Shown here piece after piece: positions 6,713 to 13,894 of a stretch of DNA of 21,250 nucleotides. The position numbers and the translations under genes are program-made. The DNA is from JAGOZV01 sp964346445 (GTDB lineage Bacteria > Patescibacteriota > Saccharimonadia > Saccharimonadales > Saccharimonadaceae), in assembly GCA_964346445.1 (NCBI GenBank), contig CAYFUI010000010.1, positions 1 through 21,250 on the forward strand. The letters are read 5' to 3'. The notes below the pieces were generated by a model. The model searched no databases, was not told the DNA's origin, and saw only the letters and a program-made list of their open reading frames with translations. Positions within the stretch are counted from its first letter, which is position 1. Each line of letters begins with the position of its first letter.

Positions 6713-8410
6713 CTAACTTAATTGTAAGTTTTTTAAGTAAGCATTAAGTGTTCGCCGCCCATTCCATTCATTTACGCCAATTGTATACCAAACATCAATG
6801 GTGTCCCCTACGTCTACCTTGTGGCCTGTTGGCGCATTAAATGACAGCGCCTCTAAATTGGCTCCATCATTAAAAAGTTGATATTTTAGGTGTTGTCCTT
6901 TTTGCCCCAATGACCTGCTTCCATCTACCCTAACCCTTGGTGTATAAAAAACTGGCTCTGGATTGGCCACTCCATAAGGTTCTAACTTCTTTAAGTCTTG
7001 CACCAATTGCAAGTTCAGGTCCTTAAATCCTACTTCAATTACATCTTTTGGTAGTAAAAAATCTTTTTGCTTGACTAAACCTAATGAGGTGTAATATTCA
7101 TTTACCTTTGCCCTAAACCCCTCCACTTGGCTAGGCTTAAGGGTAACGCCAGCTGCCACGCTGTGCCCTCCACCTTTTAAAATATAGTCGTGTGCATGAT
7201 GAATGGCGTCTGCCACGCTAAAGTCACCGAAGCTGCGCGCAGAACCCACCGCCTTGTCTGGTGAAAGAGATAAAATAAAAGTGGGCTTTAAAAACTCCTC
7301 CATTATTTTAGACGCTACTATCCCTACAATGCCCGCATTCCAGTTGTCACCAGCAATTACCAAAACTGGGTCATTTTTATACTTTTCAACCTGTTGTCGT
7401 GCCAGCTGGGTAATCTCATCTTGCTCTAGACGTCGTTTTGTATTCAAGTCGTTTAAGTAGCTGGCGTGGTAAATAGCCTCCCGTTCATTTTTAGATAAAA
7501 CTAAATCTAAAGCTTTTTTAGCCTCTTCAACCCTACCGGCCGCATTAATACGGGGACCTAGAGAAAAACCAAGCGTTTTGCTATCTATATTAAGTTTATC
7601 GCTGCCACTTACCTCTAATAAAGCTTTTAATCCAGGGCGTCGCAGCTTTGATAGTACCTTAAGGCCCCAATAAACACTAGCTCTATTCTCGTCAAGTAAT
7701 GAAACAGAGTCGCAAACAGTACCTAAAGCTACTAGGTCTAAAAACCACTTCTCTTGACCTGGCGGCAACCCCGTTAACTGCGTTTGCAGCGCCTGAACCA
7801 GCTTAAAAGCTACTCCAACCCCACTTAAATCTACAAATGGGTAGAGCGCCGGCGTAGACCCACTAGCAACTGCTTCATGAGGCGGTTTCTTTATTTTGTT
7901 CTGATAACTGCTAGGAGAATCTTTTAAATGATACTTAGGATTAACAACTGCTATAGCTGTCGGCTTTAGGTCTGCCACATTATGATGGTCAGTTATTATG
8001 ACATCAATACCTAACTTGCTAGCATAGGCAACCTCATCATGATTTAAACTACCACAGTCTACTGTAACAATTAAGCTAACACCTCGCTTTGAAATGCGCT
8101 CTACCGCATCTTTATTCATCCCATAGCCATCAGTGAAGCGGTTAGGTAGGTAGTAATCCACGTTCTCAAAACCAAACTTTTCAAATGCTTCAATTAGTAG
8201 TGCTGTACCAGTAACTCCGTCCACGTCATAATCACCGTAAATTAAAACCTTTTCCTGTGCCTCATGGGCCTGTACTAAGCGTTGAACTGCCTTGTCCATG
8301 TCTGGTAGCAAGAAGGGGTCATGCTTGCTATCGTAATTAGGGTTTAAAAAACTCTCAACAGCATGCGCCGGTATACCGCGGGCGGCTAAAATTTGCTTTA
8401 CTATACTCAT
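6713..8410 (-). CDS. recJ: Single-stranded-DNA exonuclease RecJ (DHH/DHHA1)
   Basis: A 5'-3' ssDNA exonuclease for recombination and repair. The DHH phosphoesterase motifs are in order: GDYDVDG at 59-65, TVDCGS at 116-121 and TDHH at 140-143, all metal ligands. The C-terminal DHHA1 motif KGGGHSVAAGV is near 415-425, and an OB-like domain follows (KLEPYGVANPEP onward). At 565 aa it is in the normal bacterial range. The ATG at 8410 lies 2 nt after the stop of the winged-helix gene (TAA-TT-ATG), so translation is probably coupled. It ends just upstream of the rpsU promoter, with no clear terminator between. Confidence 0.95.
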   Translation of the reverse strand: MSIVKQILAARGIPAHAVESFLNPNYDSKHDPFLLPDMDKAVQRLVQAHEAQEKVLIYGDYDVDGVTGTALLIEAFEKFGFENVDYYLPNRFTDGYGMNKDAVERISKRGVSLIVTVDCGSLNHDEVAYASKLGIDVIITDHHNVADLKPTAIAVVNPKYHLKDSPSSYQNKIKKPPHEAVASGSTPALYPFVDLSGVGVAFKLVQALQTQLTGLPPGQEKWFLDLVALGTVCDSVSLLDENRASVYWGLKVLSKLRRPGLKALLEVSGSDKLNIDSKTLGFSLGPRINAAGRVEEAKKALDLVLSKNEREAIYHASYLNDLNTKRRLEQDEITQLARQQVEKYKNDPVLVIAGDNWNAGIVGIVASKIMEEFLKPTFILSLSPDKAVGSARSFGDFSVADAIHHAHDYILKGGGHSVAAGVTLKPSQVEGFRAKVNEYYTSLGLVKQKDFLLPKDVIEVGFKDLNLQLVQDLKKLEPYGVANPEPVFYTPRVRVDGSRSLGQKGQHLKYQLFNDGANLEALSFNAPTGHKVDVGDTIDVWYTIGVNEWNGRRTLNAYLKNLQLS

Positions 8411-8412
8411 AA

Positions 8413-8709
8413 TTATTCTATAGACTTACGAGCTGGCTTGCTAGCCTGCTGCTGTGACTTAATCACTATACTCTGCAGCTCCTTAAAAATAGGAAATTGC
8501 TTGTTAGTGGAGTACATCTTAACATTCCCCTGTTTCTCACTCAACAAAAAGCCAACTTTCTCCAAACGCTTTAGCTCACGTTGAATATTGCCAGGATCTT
8601 CTTTAATTAATTTAGCTAAACCACGCACATGGGTTCGAAAATCGGGATATTTAGCATAAACGACAACAATCTTGCGCCTAACCCTAGATGTTATAAAAAC
8701 GTCTAACAT
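8413..8709 (-). CDS. Small winged-helix transcriptional regulator
   Basis: A 98-aa protein with an ArsR/MarR-like winged-helix layout: a first helix (SRVRRKIVVVYAKYP), HVRGLAKLIKEDPGNIQRELKRLEKVGFLL as helix-turn-helix plus recognition helix, and a wing (SEKQGNVKMYSTN). A basic helical tail follows. There are no cysteine or histidine metal sites. AGGGGAG just before the ATG at 8709 is a strong ribosome site, and a promoter is found at 8748-8777. It overlaps nothing but sits 2 nt from recJ, so the two form an operon. It may control its own operon; no operator can be assigned with confidence. Exact family not recognised. Confidence 0.75.
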   Translation of the reverse strand: MLDVFITSRVRRKIVVVYAKYPDFRTHVRGLAKLIKEDPGNIQRELKRLEKVGFLLSEKQGNVKMYSTNKQFPIFKELQSIVIKSQQQASKPARKSIE

Positions 8710-8747
8710 GCTTCTCCCCTACTAACCTTATGCATCTTATTTACTTA

Positions 8748-8777
8748 ATCGTATCACAATATTACAACACTTTTCAA
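8748..8777 (-). promoter_or_regulatory. Promoter of the winged-helix regulator-recJ operon
   Basis: Minus strand TTGAAA (8772-8777), 18-nt spacer, TACGAT (8748-8753) with a TGA extension. The leader is about 30 nt and carries the AGGGGAG site. Confidence 0.5.
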
Positions 8778-8784
8778 GCACAGA

Positions 8785-9441
8785 CTAACGCCAATTCAAG
8801 ATAATTTGGTTAATTTTATTGACCAACTCCTCTTGTGTCGGCAGTTCATTTTGTTCGTAATAATGGTTGGCGTTAAAATAATTTTCTTTGACGTCAAGAA
8901 TGTGAAGTTCATCAGCCATAACATGTGCCTTGTCCACCACCTCAACTGAGGCTACTGGCGCGGCTATTATTATGCCTTTATTCCTAATAGGTTTTAAAAA
9001 GTCAAACGCAACATCTAACGACCCCACAGACTCAAGCGCGTCTGTTACCAAAATTATATATCTGTCTTGCAACAGAACTGGTTCTATAGTCCCCCCCTCT
9101 CCTATAACTCGGTTTATCTTTTGAAAGGCTTGTCGCTGTTTTTCTTGCAAATATCCACTATATTCTGACGTATAATGACGAATTTCACCTGCAGAAAGGT
9201 CCGTGTTGTAAGAGAAGCCTCCCCCTTGCGATACCCCACCAAAACTAAGACCCTCGCCGGGTACTGCAATTGTTTCAATGATCAACATATTCAAGACGGC
9301 ATGTATATAAGAGGCAATTTGCTCTCCCACTATCACCCCACCTTCATTCAGGGCAACGACAGCACTGTCCTCATACCGATATTTATCAAGCAGGGTTTGC
9401 GCTAATTTAAGCCCTGCTTGTTCTCTACTTTCAAAATACAT
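8785..9441 (-). CDS. Phosphoribosyltransferase-like protein with degenerate PRPP loop
   Basis: Resembles the predicted type I phosphoribosyltransferases of the COG1926 kind. Features in order: FESREQAGLKLAQTL at 3-17, VALNEGGVIVGEQIA at 29-43 (usual ALPRGGVPVA), a central hydrophobic strand with TIAVPGEGLSFGGV at 57-70, and YIILVTDALESVG at 128-140 where the PRPP loop (VDDxxxTG) belongs. That loop has only one Asp (D134) and lacks the Thr-Gly, so catalysis is doubtful. I chose the ATG at 9441 (219 aa). The frame is open to 9549, but that extension lies under the promoter and priA start and does not resemble the family. An extended -10 lies 10 nt upstream. It is divergent from priA. The role is unknown; a regulatory or nucleotide-binding function is possible. 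Confidence 0.65.
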   Translation of the reverse strand: MYFESREQAGLKLAQTLLDKYRYEDSAVVALNEGGVIVGEQIASYIHAVLNMLIIETIAVPGEGLSFGGVSQGGGFSYNTDLSAGEIRHYTSEYSGYLQEKQRQAFQKINRVIGEGGTIEPVLLQDRYIILVTDALESVGSLDVAFDFLKPIRNKGIIIAAPVASVEVVDKAHVMADELHILDVKENYFNANHYYEQNELPTQEELVNKINQIILNWR

Positions 9442-9451
9442 ACTAAATTCT

Positions 9452-9460
9452 ATATTACCA
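9452..9460 (-). promoter_or_regulatory. Extended -10 promoter of the phosphoribosyltransferase-like gene
   Basis: Minus strand TGG-TAATAT, ending 10 nt before the ATG at 9441; the predicted leader is about 3-4 nt, as for rpsU. No good -35 hexamer is seen. A TATAAT (9462-9467) lies on the + strand in the same region and could serve priA. Confidence 0.4.
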
Positions 9461-9501
9461 GTATAATGGGTGTATTGGTAGTAGCCACGCACCACTCTAA
9501 C

Positions 9502-9511
9502 GGCAGCTGCC
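9502..9511. repeat. 10-bp perfect palindrome before priA
   Basis: GGCAGCTGCC, a perfect palindrome ending 7 nt before the priA ATG, in the divergent priA/phosphoribosyltransferase region. It could be a dimeric regulator site; nothing else in the window confirms this. Confidence 0.35.
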
Positions 9512-9518
9512 ATAGTTA

Positions 9519-11447
9519 ATGATGGACAAATATTACGAAATAGCACCACCTAAAATAATTCGTGCAGGGAGCGATACCTTTACTTACCGGTCCCATGCAA
9601 GCTTGCCTATTGGCAGTATTGTCACCATTTCTATAGGTACGAAAAATTATTTTGGCGTAGTCATAAAAGAAGTTAAAAAGCCTACTTACAAAACAAAAAC
9701 AATCAGTGGTATTGAATTTATCGGGGGAATACCCCCAGCCCTAGTTGAGACAGCTCAGTGGGTTGCCTCATACTACAATTCACCTCTTGCACACGTCATT
9801 GCACTGCTTCTTCCTGCTGGTTTAGCTAAAAAAAGGCGTCCACAAAAACCACTTGAGACGCCTACCAGTACGCGGCGCATAAAACGCTTAACGCCGCTTC
9901 AAAAGGCAGCCTCTACGGCTATCAGTAGCAATCCTACAAAAACCAGCCTCTTGCATGGAATCACTGGTAGTGGCAAAACGCAAATTTACATTGACCAAGC
10001 CAGGCAGCAATCCAATAATGGTCGCTCAGCTATAATTTTAGTTCCAGAAATCTCCCTTACACCGCAATTAGTAAGCGAAGTGTCCTTACATTTCCCAAAC
10101 TTAATAGCCTATCATTCTAAATTAACGCAAAGCCAAAAGCATTTAATCTGGCTTGAGGTCATCAACGCCACCGAACCATTAGTAGTCATAGGCGCGCGTT
10201 CTGCCTTATTCTTGCCTATAAAAAAATTAGGGCTAATCGCAATTGATGAGGCCCATGAGCCAAGCTATCAACAAGCCAAAACACCTAGGTACTCGGCATT
10301 AAGGGTGGCTAGAGTTTTAGCCACAAACTCAAAGGCTACACTTGTTTTAGGTAGTGCCACACCTCTTGTGACAGATTATTATATGGCTAAAAAAGGGGGC
10401 CAAATTATTACCCTCGACAAAGCAGCTCGCGAAAATATTACACCACCAAGCATCAGCCTACTAGATATGACAGATCGTAATAACTTTAAAAAACACCGTT
10501 TTTTATCAGATCAGCTCTTAAGCGAAATAGAACAAACTAAAGGGCAGACGCTCATCTATCATAACCGTCGAGGTTCTGCCAGTATCACGCTATGTGAGAC
10601 GTGCGGCTGGACAGCCTTAGACCCTATAACCGGCACACCGTTAACATTGCACCTGGACAAAAATAAATTAATTAACCACCTGACAAACCAGTCATATCCC
10701 ATTCCGCACCACTGCCCTAGTTGCAAAGAGCCAAACATTGTCCATAAAGGTATTGGTACCAAATTAATTGAACAAGAACTGAGGAAGCTTTTCCCGAATA
10801 AAAAGATTATGCGTTTTGATGGTGACAATGCCGCCAGTGACACCTTAGAAAAGTCGTATGAAAAGGTGTTAGCCGGAGAGATAGACGTGATTATTGGCAC
10901 GCAAGTGATTGCTAAAGGACTTGATTTACCACACTTGAAAACCGTGGCTATCATCCAAGCAGATTCGGGCTTAGCCATACCAGATTTTGCGAGCAATGAA
11001 CGCACCTTTCAGCTTTTAAGCCAAGTGGTTGGGCGGGTGGGCCGAAACGAGAATAACACAAAAATAATTGTTCAAACCTACCAGCCTAATTCTGAAATTA
11101 TTAATTTAGGTATACAGCAAGATTATAAAAATTTTTATAATTTAGAGTTAGCTACCCGTCAAAAAGACGTCTTCCCGCCCTATTGTTTTTTACTAAAACT
11201 TACCTGCTCTTATAAAACAGAGGCGGCTGCTATAAGCAATGCTAAAACTATGGCGACAAAAATTAAAGAGAGCTACCCCAATGTTCAACTATTTGGACCT
11301 GCGCCCTCATTTTATGAAAAACATGGCGATAAGTTTCGCTGGCAAATAGTAATAAAAGCCAAGAAGCGATCCACCTTACAAGAAATTGCAAAATTAGCTA
11401 AGCCACCTTATTGGCAGTTTGAGATTGACCCAACTAGTCTACTCTAG
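9519..11447 (+). CDS. priA: Primosomal helicase PriA, missing one zinc site
   Basis: Superfamily 2 3'-5' helicase that restarts stalled replication forks. In order: the N-terminal 3'-DNA-binding domain (about 1-105), Walker A GITGSGKT at 147-154, the DEAH box at 243-246, LGSATP at 278-283, and helicase motifs V/VI (IGTQVIAKGLD; QVVGRVGR). E. coli PriA has eight cysteines binding two zinc ions. Here the outer pairs remain (C359/C362 and C399/C402), but the inner pairs are replaced (D368/T371 and N386/T389 in an ungapped comparison with the E. coli sequence as I recall it), so one zinc site is lost. At 642 aa it is a little short of the usual 730. ATG-ATG start with no Shine-Dalgarno. First gene of priA-def-fmt. 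Confidence 0.95.
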   Translation: MMDKYYEIAPPKIIRAGSDTFTYRSHASLPIGSIVTISIGTKNYFGVVIKEVKKPTYKTKTISGIEFIGGIPPALVETAQWVASYYNSPLAHVIALLLPAGLAKKRRPQKPLETPTSTRRIKRLTPLQKAASTAISSNPTKTSLLHGITGSGKTQIYIDQARQQSNNGRSAIILVPEISLTPQLVSEVSLHFPNLIAYHSKLTQSQKHLIWLEVINATEPLVVIGARSALFLPIKKLGLIAIDEAHEPSYQQAKTPRYSALRVARVLATNSKATLVLGSATPLVTDYYMAKKGGQIITLDKAARENITPPSISLLDMTDRNNFKKHRFLSDQLLSEIEQTKGQTLIYHNRRGSASITLCETCGWTALDPITGTPLTLHLDKNKLINHLTNQSYPIPHHCPSCKEPNIVHKGIGTKLIEQELRKLFPNKKIMRFDGDNAASDTLEKSYEKVLAGEIDVIIGTQVIAKGLDLPHLKTVAIIQADSGLAIPDFASNERTFQLLSQVVGRVGRNENNTKIIVQTYQPNSEIINLGIQQDYKNFYNLELATRQKDVFPPYCFLLKLTCSYKTEAAAISNAKTMATKIKESYPNVQLFGPAPSFYEKHGDKFRWQIVIKAKKRSTLQEIAKLAKPPYWQFEIDPTSLL

Positions 11448-11470
11448 CCGTGCATGTTAAACTAGTAACA

Positions 11471-12058
11471 ATGAAAAAAGAAGATATAATATTTTTACCA
11501 AATAAGGCACTTCGCCAAAAATCTAAGAAGATAGCAGTTGTTAGCCAGGAAACCCAAAAAATCGTTGACGATATGATAAGTGCAGCCATTGATTGGGAAA
11601 ATAGTCGACCTCATGAAATTAGTGCCGCCTTGGCCGCGGTACAAGTGGATCACCTCAAAAGAATACTAATCATACGTGCAGACTTTGACAACAGGGAGAA
11701 CCAAGAGTTTGTTGCCATTATTAATCCGAAGATAATTAAATATGAAGGCGAAGTAATCAAGGATTATGAGGGGTGCCTAAGTGTTAAAAATGTTTACGGC
11801 AAAGTTCCTAGGCACTCTAAAATACGCATAACTGGTTTAAATGTGGCAGGAGAGCCAGTCAAAATGAAAGTAGCTGGCTTTCCGGCGCGCGTACTCCAAC
11901 ATGAGGTAGACCACATGGATGGCGTACTATTCATTGACCACATAAAAAACGACCCGAAAGCTTTTTACAAGCTAGATGTTGACGGTGAATTAAAGCCCTT
12001 GAATTATGAGAAGGAAATTAAAAACAATGAAACCCTGTGGGGTCACGAGGATGAATAA
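11471..12058 (+). CDS. def: Peptide deformylase
   Basis: Metalloenzyme that removes the formyl group from initiator fMet. Motif 2 EGCLS and motif 3 QHEVDHMDG give the metal ligands Cys and two His with the catalytic Glu. Motif 1, usually GxGLAAxQ, reads SAALAAVQ at 51-58, so both glycines are changed while the Gln is kept. I prefer the ATG at 11471 (195 aa) to a GTG at 11450. There is no Shine-Dalgarno before it, but TGT-TAAACT (11455-11463) ends 7 nt upstream, a possible leaderless promoter inside the priA-def junction. Its last codons overlap fmt by 8 bp. Family sure, activity likely. Confidence 0.92.
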   Translation: MKKEDIIFLPNKALRQKSKKIAVVSQETQKIVDDMISAAIDWENSRPHEISAALAAVQVDHLKRILIIRADFDNRENQEFVAIINPKIIKYEGEVIKDYEGCLSVKNVYGKVPRHSKIRITGLNVAGEPVKMKVAGFPARVLQHEVDHMDGVLFIDHIKNDPKAFYKLDVDGELKPLNYEKEIKNNETLWGHEDE

Positions 12059-12938
12059 AGAAAATCCAATAGTTTTTTTCGGAACCGAAGACTTTAGCCT
12101 AGAGGCTTTAAAGCAGTTAGTTGAGCATGACTATGAGGTTGAGGCGGTAATTACCAAGCCAGACTTTAAAAAAGGAAGGGGTAAAAGGCTAGAGCAGCCA
12201 GCAGTAAAGCAATTTGCTACTAGTAAGAGTCTTGCCGTTTATCAACCCACGACAACCAATGAGCTAACCAAAGTTCTTGCTAAGCTGCACAATAAAATTG
12301 GTGTGCTGGTAAGTTATGGAAAAATAATTCCTCAACACATAATCGAAGCCTTTTCTCATGGTATTATAAACGTCCACCCTTCACTATTGCCTAAATACCG
12401 TGGCCCCTCCCCAATAGAAGCGGCCATTAAGAACGGCGACGAGAAAACTGGTATAACTATAATGGGCTTAGATGCCGGAATGGACACAGGGCCTATCTAT
12501 TACCAAGAAGAAATAGCTCTTTCTAAAGACGACAATGCTGCCTTATTATATAAAAAACTGGGCGCACATGGGGCAAGAATATTAATAAAAGTTCTGCCTG
12601 ATATTTTAGCTGGACGAGTTGCCGCTGAACCACAAAACGGCAAAGGTGCCTCCATAACCCATTTGCTAAAAAAAGACGATGGCCTATTAAGCCCGCACGA
12701 GCAGACTGCAGACGAAATGGAAAGACAGGTAAGAGCCTACATGATTTATCCTAAAAGCTTTATCTATATAGGAGACCAAAGGTTAATCGTTAAGAGGGCG
12801 CGCTCTTCTTCAAACAAAGAAGTAGCTAATTTAAGTATAAAGTGTAGCGACGGGAGATACTTTATAATTGATGAATTAATCAATAAAAAAGGTAAGCTTG
12901 TTACTGGTCAAGATTACTTACGAGCCAACAACTCATAA
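12051..12938 (+). CDS. fmt: Methionyl-tRNA formyltransferase
   Basis: Transfers a formyl group from 10-formyl-tetrahydrofolate to Met-tRNAfMet. The N-terminal strand IVFFGTEDFSLEAL, the catalytic block NVHPSLLPKYRG with Asn and His, and MGLDAGMDTGPI with the catalytic Asp are all present. The C-terminal OB-type tRNA-binding domain follows from about residue 205. I chose the ATG at 12051 (295 aa): it overlaps the def stop (ATGAATAA) and has GGGG upstream at about 9 nt, while the longer frame starting at 12006 lies wholly inside def. The def-fmt overlap means tight coupling. It converges with the DUF5663-like gene, leaving only 22 bp. Confidence 0.95.
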   Translation: MNKENPIVFFGTEDFSLEALKQLVEHDYEVEAVITKPDFKKGRGKRLEQPAVKQFATSKSLAVYQPTTTNELTKVLAKLHNKIGVLVSYGKIIPQHIIEAFSHGIINVHPSLLPKYRGPSPIEAAIKNGDEKTGITIMGLDAGMDTGPIYYQEEIALSKDDNAALLYKKLGAHGARILIKVLPDILAGRVAAEPQNGKGASITHLLKKDDGLLSPHEQTADEMERQVRAYMIYPKSFIYIGDQRLIVKRARSSSNKEVANLSIKCSDGRYFIIDELINKKGKLVTGQDYLRANNS

Positions 12939-12961
12939 AAAAAGATTAGCTTGCTTCTATC
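12937..12961 (-). terminator. Weak intrinsic terminator between the convergent fmt and DUF5663-like genes
   Basis: On the minus strand a short imperfect stem (GATAG with CTAATC, one bulge, loop AAGCAAG) overlaps the stop codon of the 12961-13398 gene. It is followed by seven T residues that lie over the fmt stop. The stem is short, so this is tentative. Confidence 0.4.
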
Positions 12962-13398
12962 TATTGCTCTTGACTATTGGCGTTTAAAATAGCGTCTTTA
13001 TTAGCGGCAATTTCTTGTTTAATGGCATCCATAGTAGCTAAAACAGTTTCGCGATAATTAGGCCTATTTACCTCTAGCCATTTAGTGGCTGCGTACTCAT
13101 CTCGTAGAGCTTTATCGTTAGGGTTTGTTATGTTATAAGCTTGCATGATCCTGGTAAATGCCTGGTCTTGTTGGTAGTTAGGTGCATTTGTGGCCAACCA
13201 AGCTGTTATGACATTGTCATTACGATCTATTATTTCGCCAAATTCAGCCTCTTGTGCATCAGTCAGGCCAGCTGCTAATTCCATCCCTACAGCTAGCTCT
13301 AGTTTATCGTAAACGTATTGCAAAAATGGCTTCTTTTGCTCTTCTGGCATCTCATTCAGACCAATGTCTGCTAAAAATTGCTCATCTAATTGAAACAT
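12961..13398 (-). CDS. DUF5663-like small acidic protein, paralogue A
   Basis: A 145-aa soluble acidic helical protein. The N-terminal half (FLADIGLNEMPEEQKKPFLQYVYDKLELAVGMELA) resembles the DUF5663 family seen in CPR genomes, from memory. Two copies of a WLxxNxPNY motif are visible (AWLATNAPNY near 66-75 and KWLEVNRPNY near 105-114), so the protein seems built from two related helical modules. The downstream gene product B has the same two motifs at similar spacing. The ATG at 13398 has GAGGGGGAG upstream and its own promoter. No signal peptide, membrane segment or catalytic motif is visible. Function unknown. Confidence 0.75.
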   Translation of the reverse strand: MFQLDEQFLADIGLNEMPEEQKKPFLQYVYDKLELAVGMELAAGLTDAQEAEFGEIIDRNDNVITAWLATNAPNYQQDQAFTRIMQAYNITNPNDKALRDEYAATKWLEVNRPNYRETVLATMDAIKQEIAANKDAILNANSQEQ

Positions 13399-13422
13399 TC
13401 TCTTCTCCCCCTCTTTGATTCT

Positions 13423-13452
13423 ATTCTATCAAACAGCCAGTAGTTTAGGCAA
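13423..13452 (-). promoter_or_regulatory. Promoter of DUF5663-like paralogue A
   Basis: Minus strand TTGCCT (13447-13452), 18-nt spacer, TAGAAT (13423-13428) with a TGA extension. The leader of about 20 nt contains the GAGGGGGAG ribosome site. The -35 lies inside an inverted repeat (13442-13464). Confidence 0.5.
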
Positions 13453-13464
13453 CCTAACTAAACT
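13442..13464. repeat. Inverted repeat over the -35 of paralogue A
   Basis: AGTTTAG (13442-13448) and CTAAACT (13458-13464) are perfect 7-bp arms, 9 nt apart. The inner bases can instead pair as TTAGG-CAA-CCTAA. The -35 hexamer lies at its centre, so it may be an operator; it has no T-run and is not a good terminator. Confidence 0.4.
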
Positions 13465-13480
13465 TAGCTTATTTAATTAA

Positions 13481-13879
13481 TTACCGACGCTCCTTTAAAT
13501 ACGGCTCCCAGTTATATCCAGAGTACTCTTCCACTACTTCGTCAATAAATGAATTATAGTTTGGTAAATTCAATTCAATCCACTTAGAGGTGGCATAAAC
13601 TTTTTTCGGACTTATCTCCTCACCCTCTTCCTTGATGGCCGCCACTACCTCTTTATAGAATCCAGACTCCTCGTAATTAGAGTCGTTCTCTGCCAGCCAC
13701 CAGTCAATATGGTCGTGGTTATCGAAGACGATTTCCTGAAATTCAGCTGCTTTATGCTCAGGCAGACTAGCCAGGGCTTTTTCGCTTATCTTTTGCTCTA
13801 TTTCTGCCATGATGAGATCCTGTTCGAGATCTGCGTATTTATCTATACCTAAACGCTGCTCTAGTGTAATATTTTCCAT
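13481..13879 (-). CDS. DUF5663-like small acidic protein, paralogue B
   Basis: A 132-aa acidic protein that aligns with paralogue A: an N-terminal LG motif, AEFQEIVFDNHDHIDWWLAE (A has AEFGEIIDRNDNVITAWLAT), then ATSKWIELNLPNY (A has ATKWLEVNRPNY). The first WLxxN motif is altered (DSNY for PNY). The tail (EEYSGYNWEPYLKERR) is unlike A. AGGAGA lies just before the ATG at 13879. It starts 15 bp after the stop of the large acidic gene, so it is co-transcribed with it, while A also has a promoter of its own. Most likely a tandem duplication; function unknown. Confidence 0.7.
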   Translation of the reverse strand: MENITLEQRLGIDKYADLEQDLIMAEIEQKISEKALASLPEHKAAEFQEIVFDNHDHIDWWLAENDSNYEESGFYKEVVAAIKEEGEEISPKKVYATSKWIELNLPNYNSFIDEVVEEYSGYNWEPYLKERR

Positions 13880-13894
13880 TTTTCTCCTATTTTA

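Noticed and set aside
9442..9549. N-terminal extension of the phosphoribosyltransferase-like protein
   Set aside because: It overlaps the priA start and both promoters and does not look like the family; the ATG at 9441 fits better.
10559..11005. 148-aa open frame on - inside priA
   Set aside because: Antisense to the helicase motifs of priA; no start signal or family resemblance.
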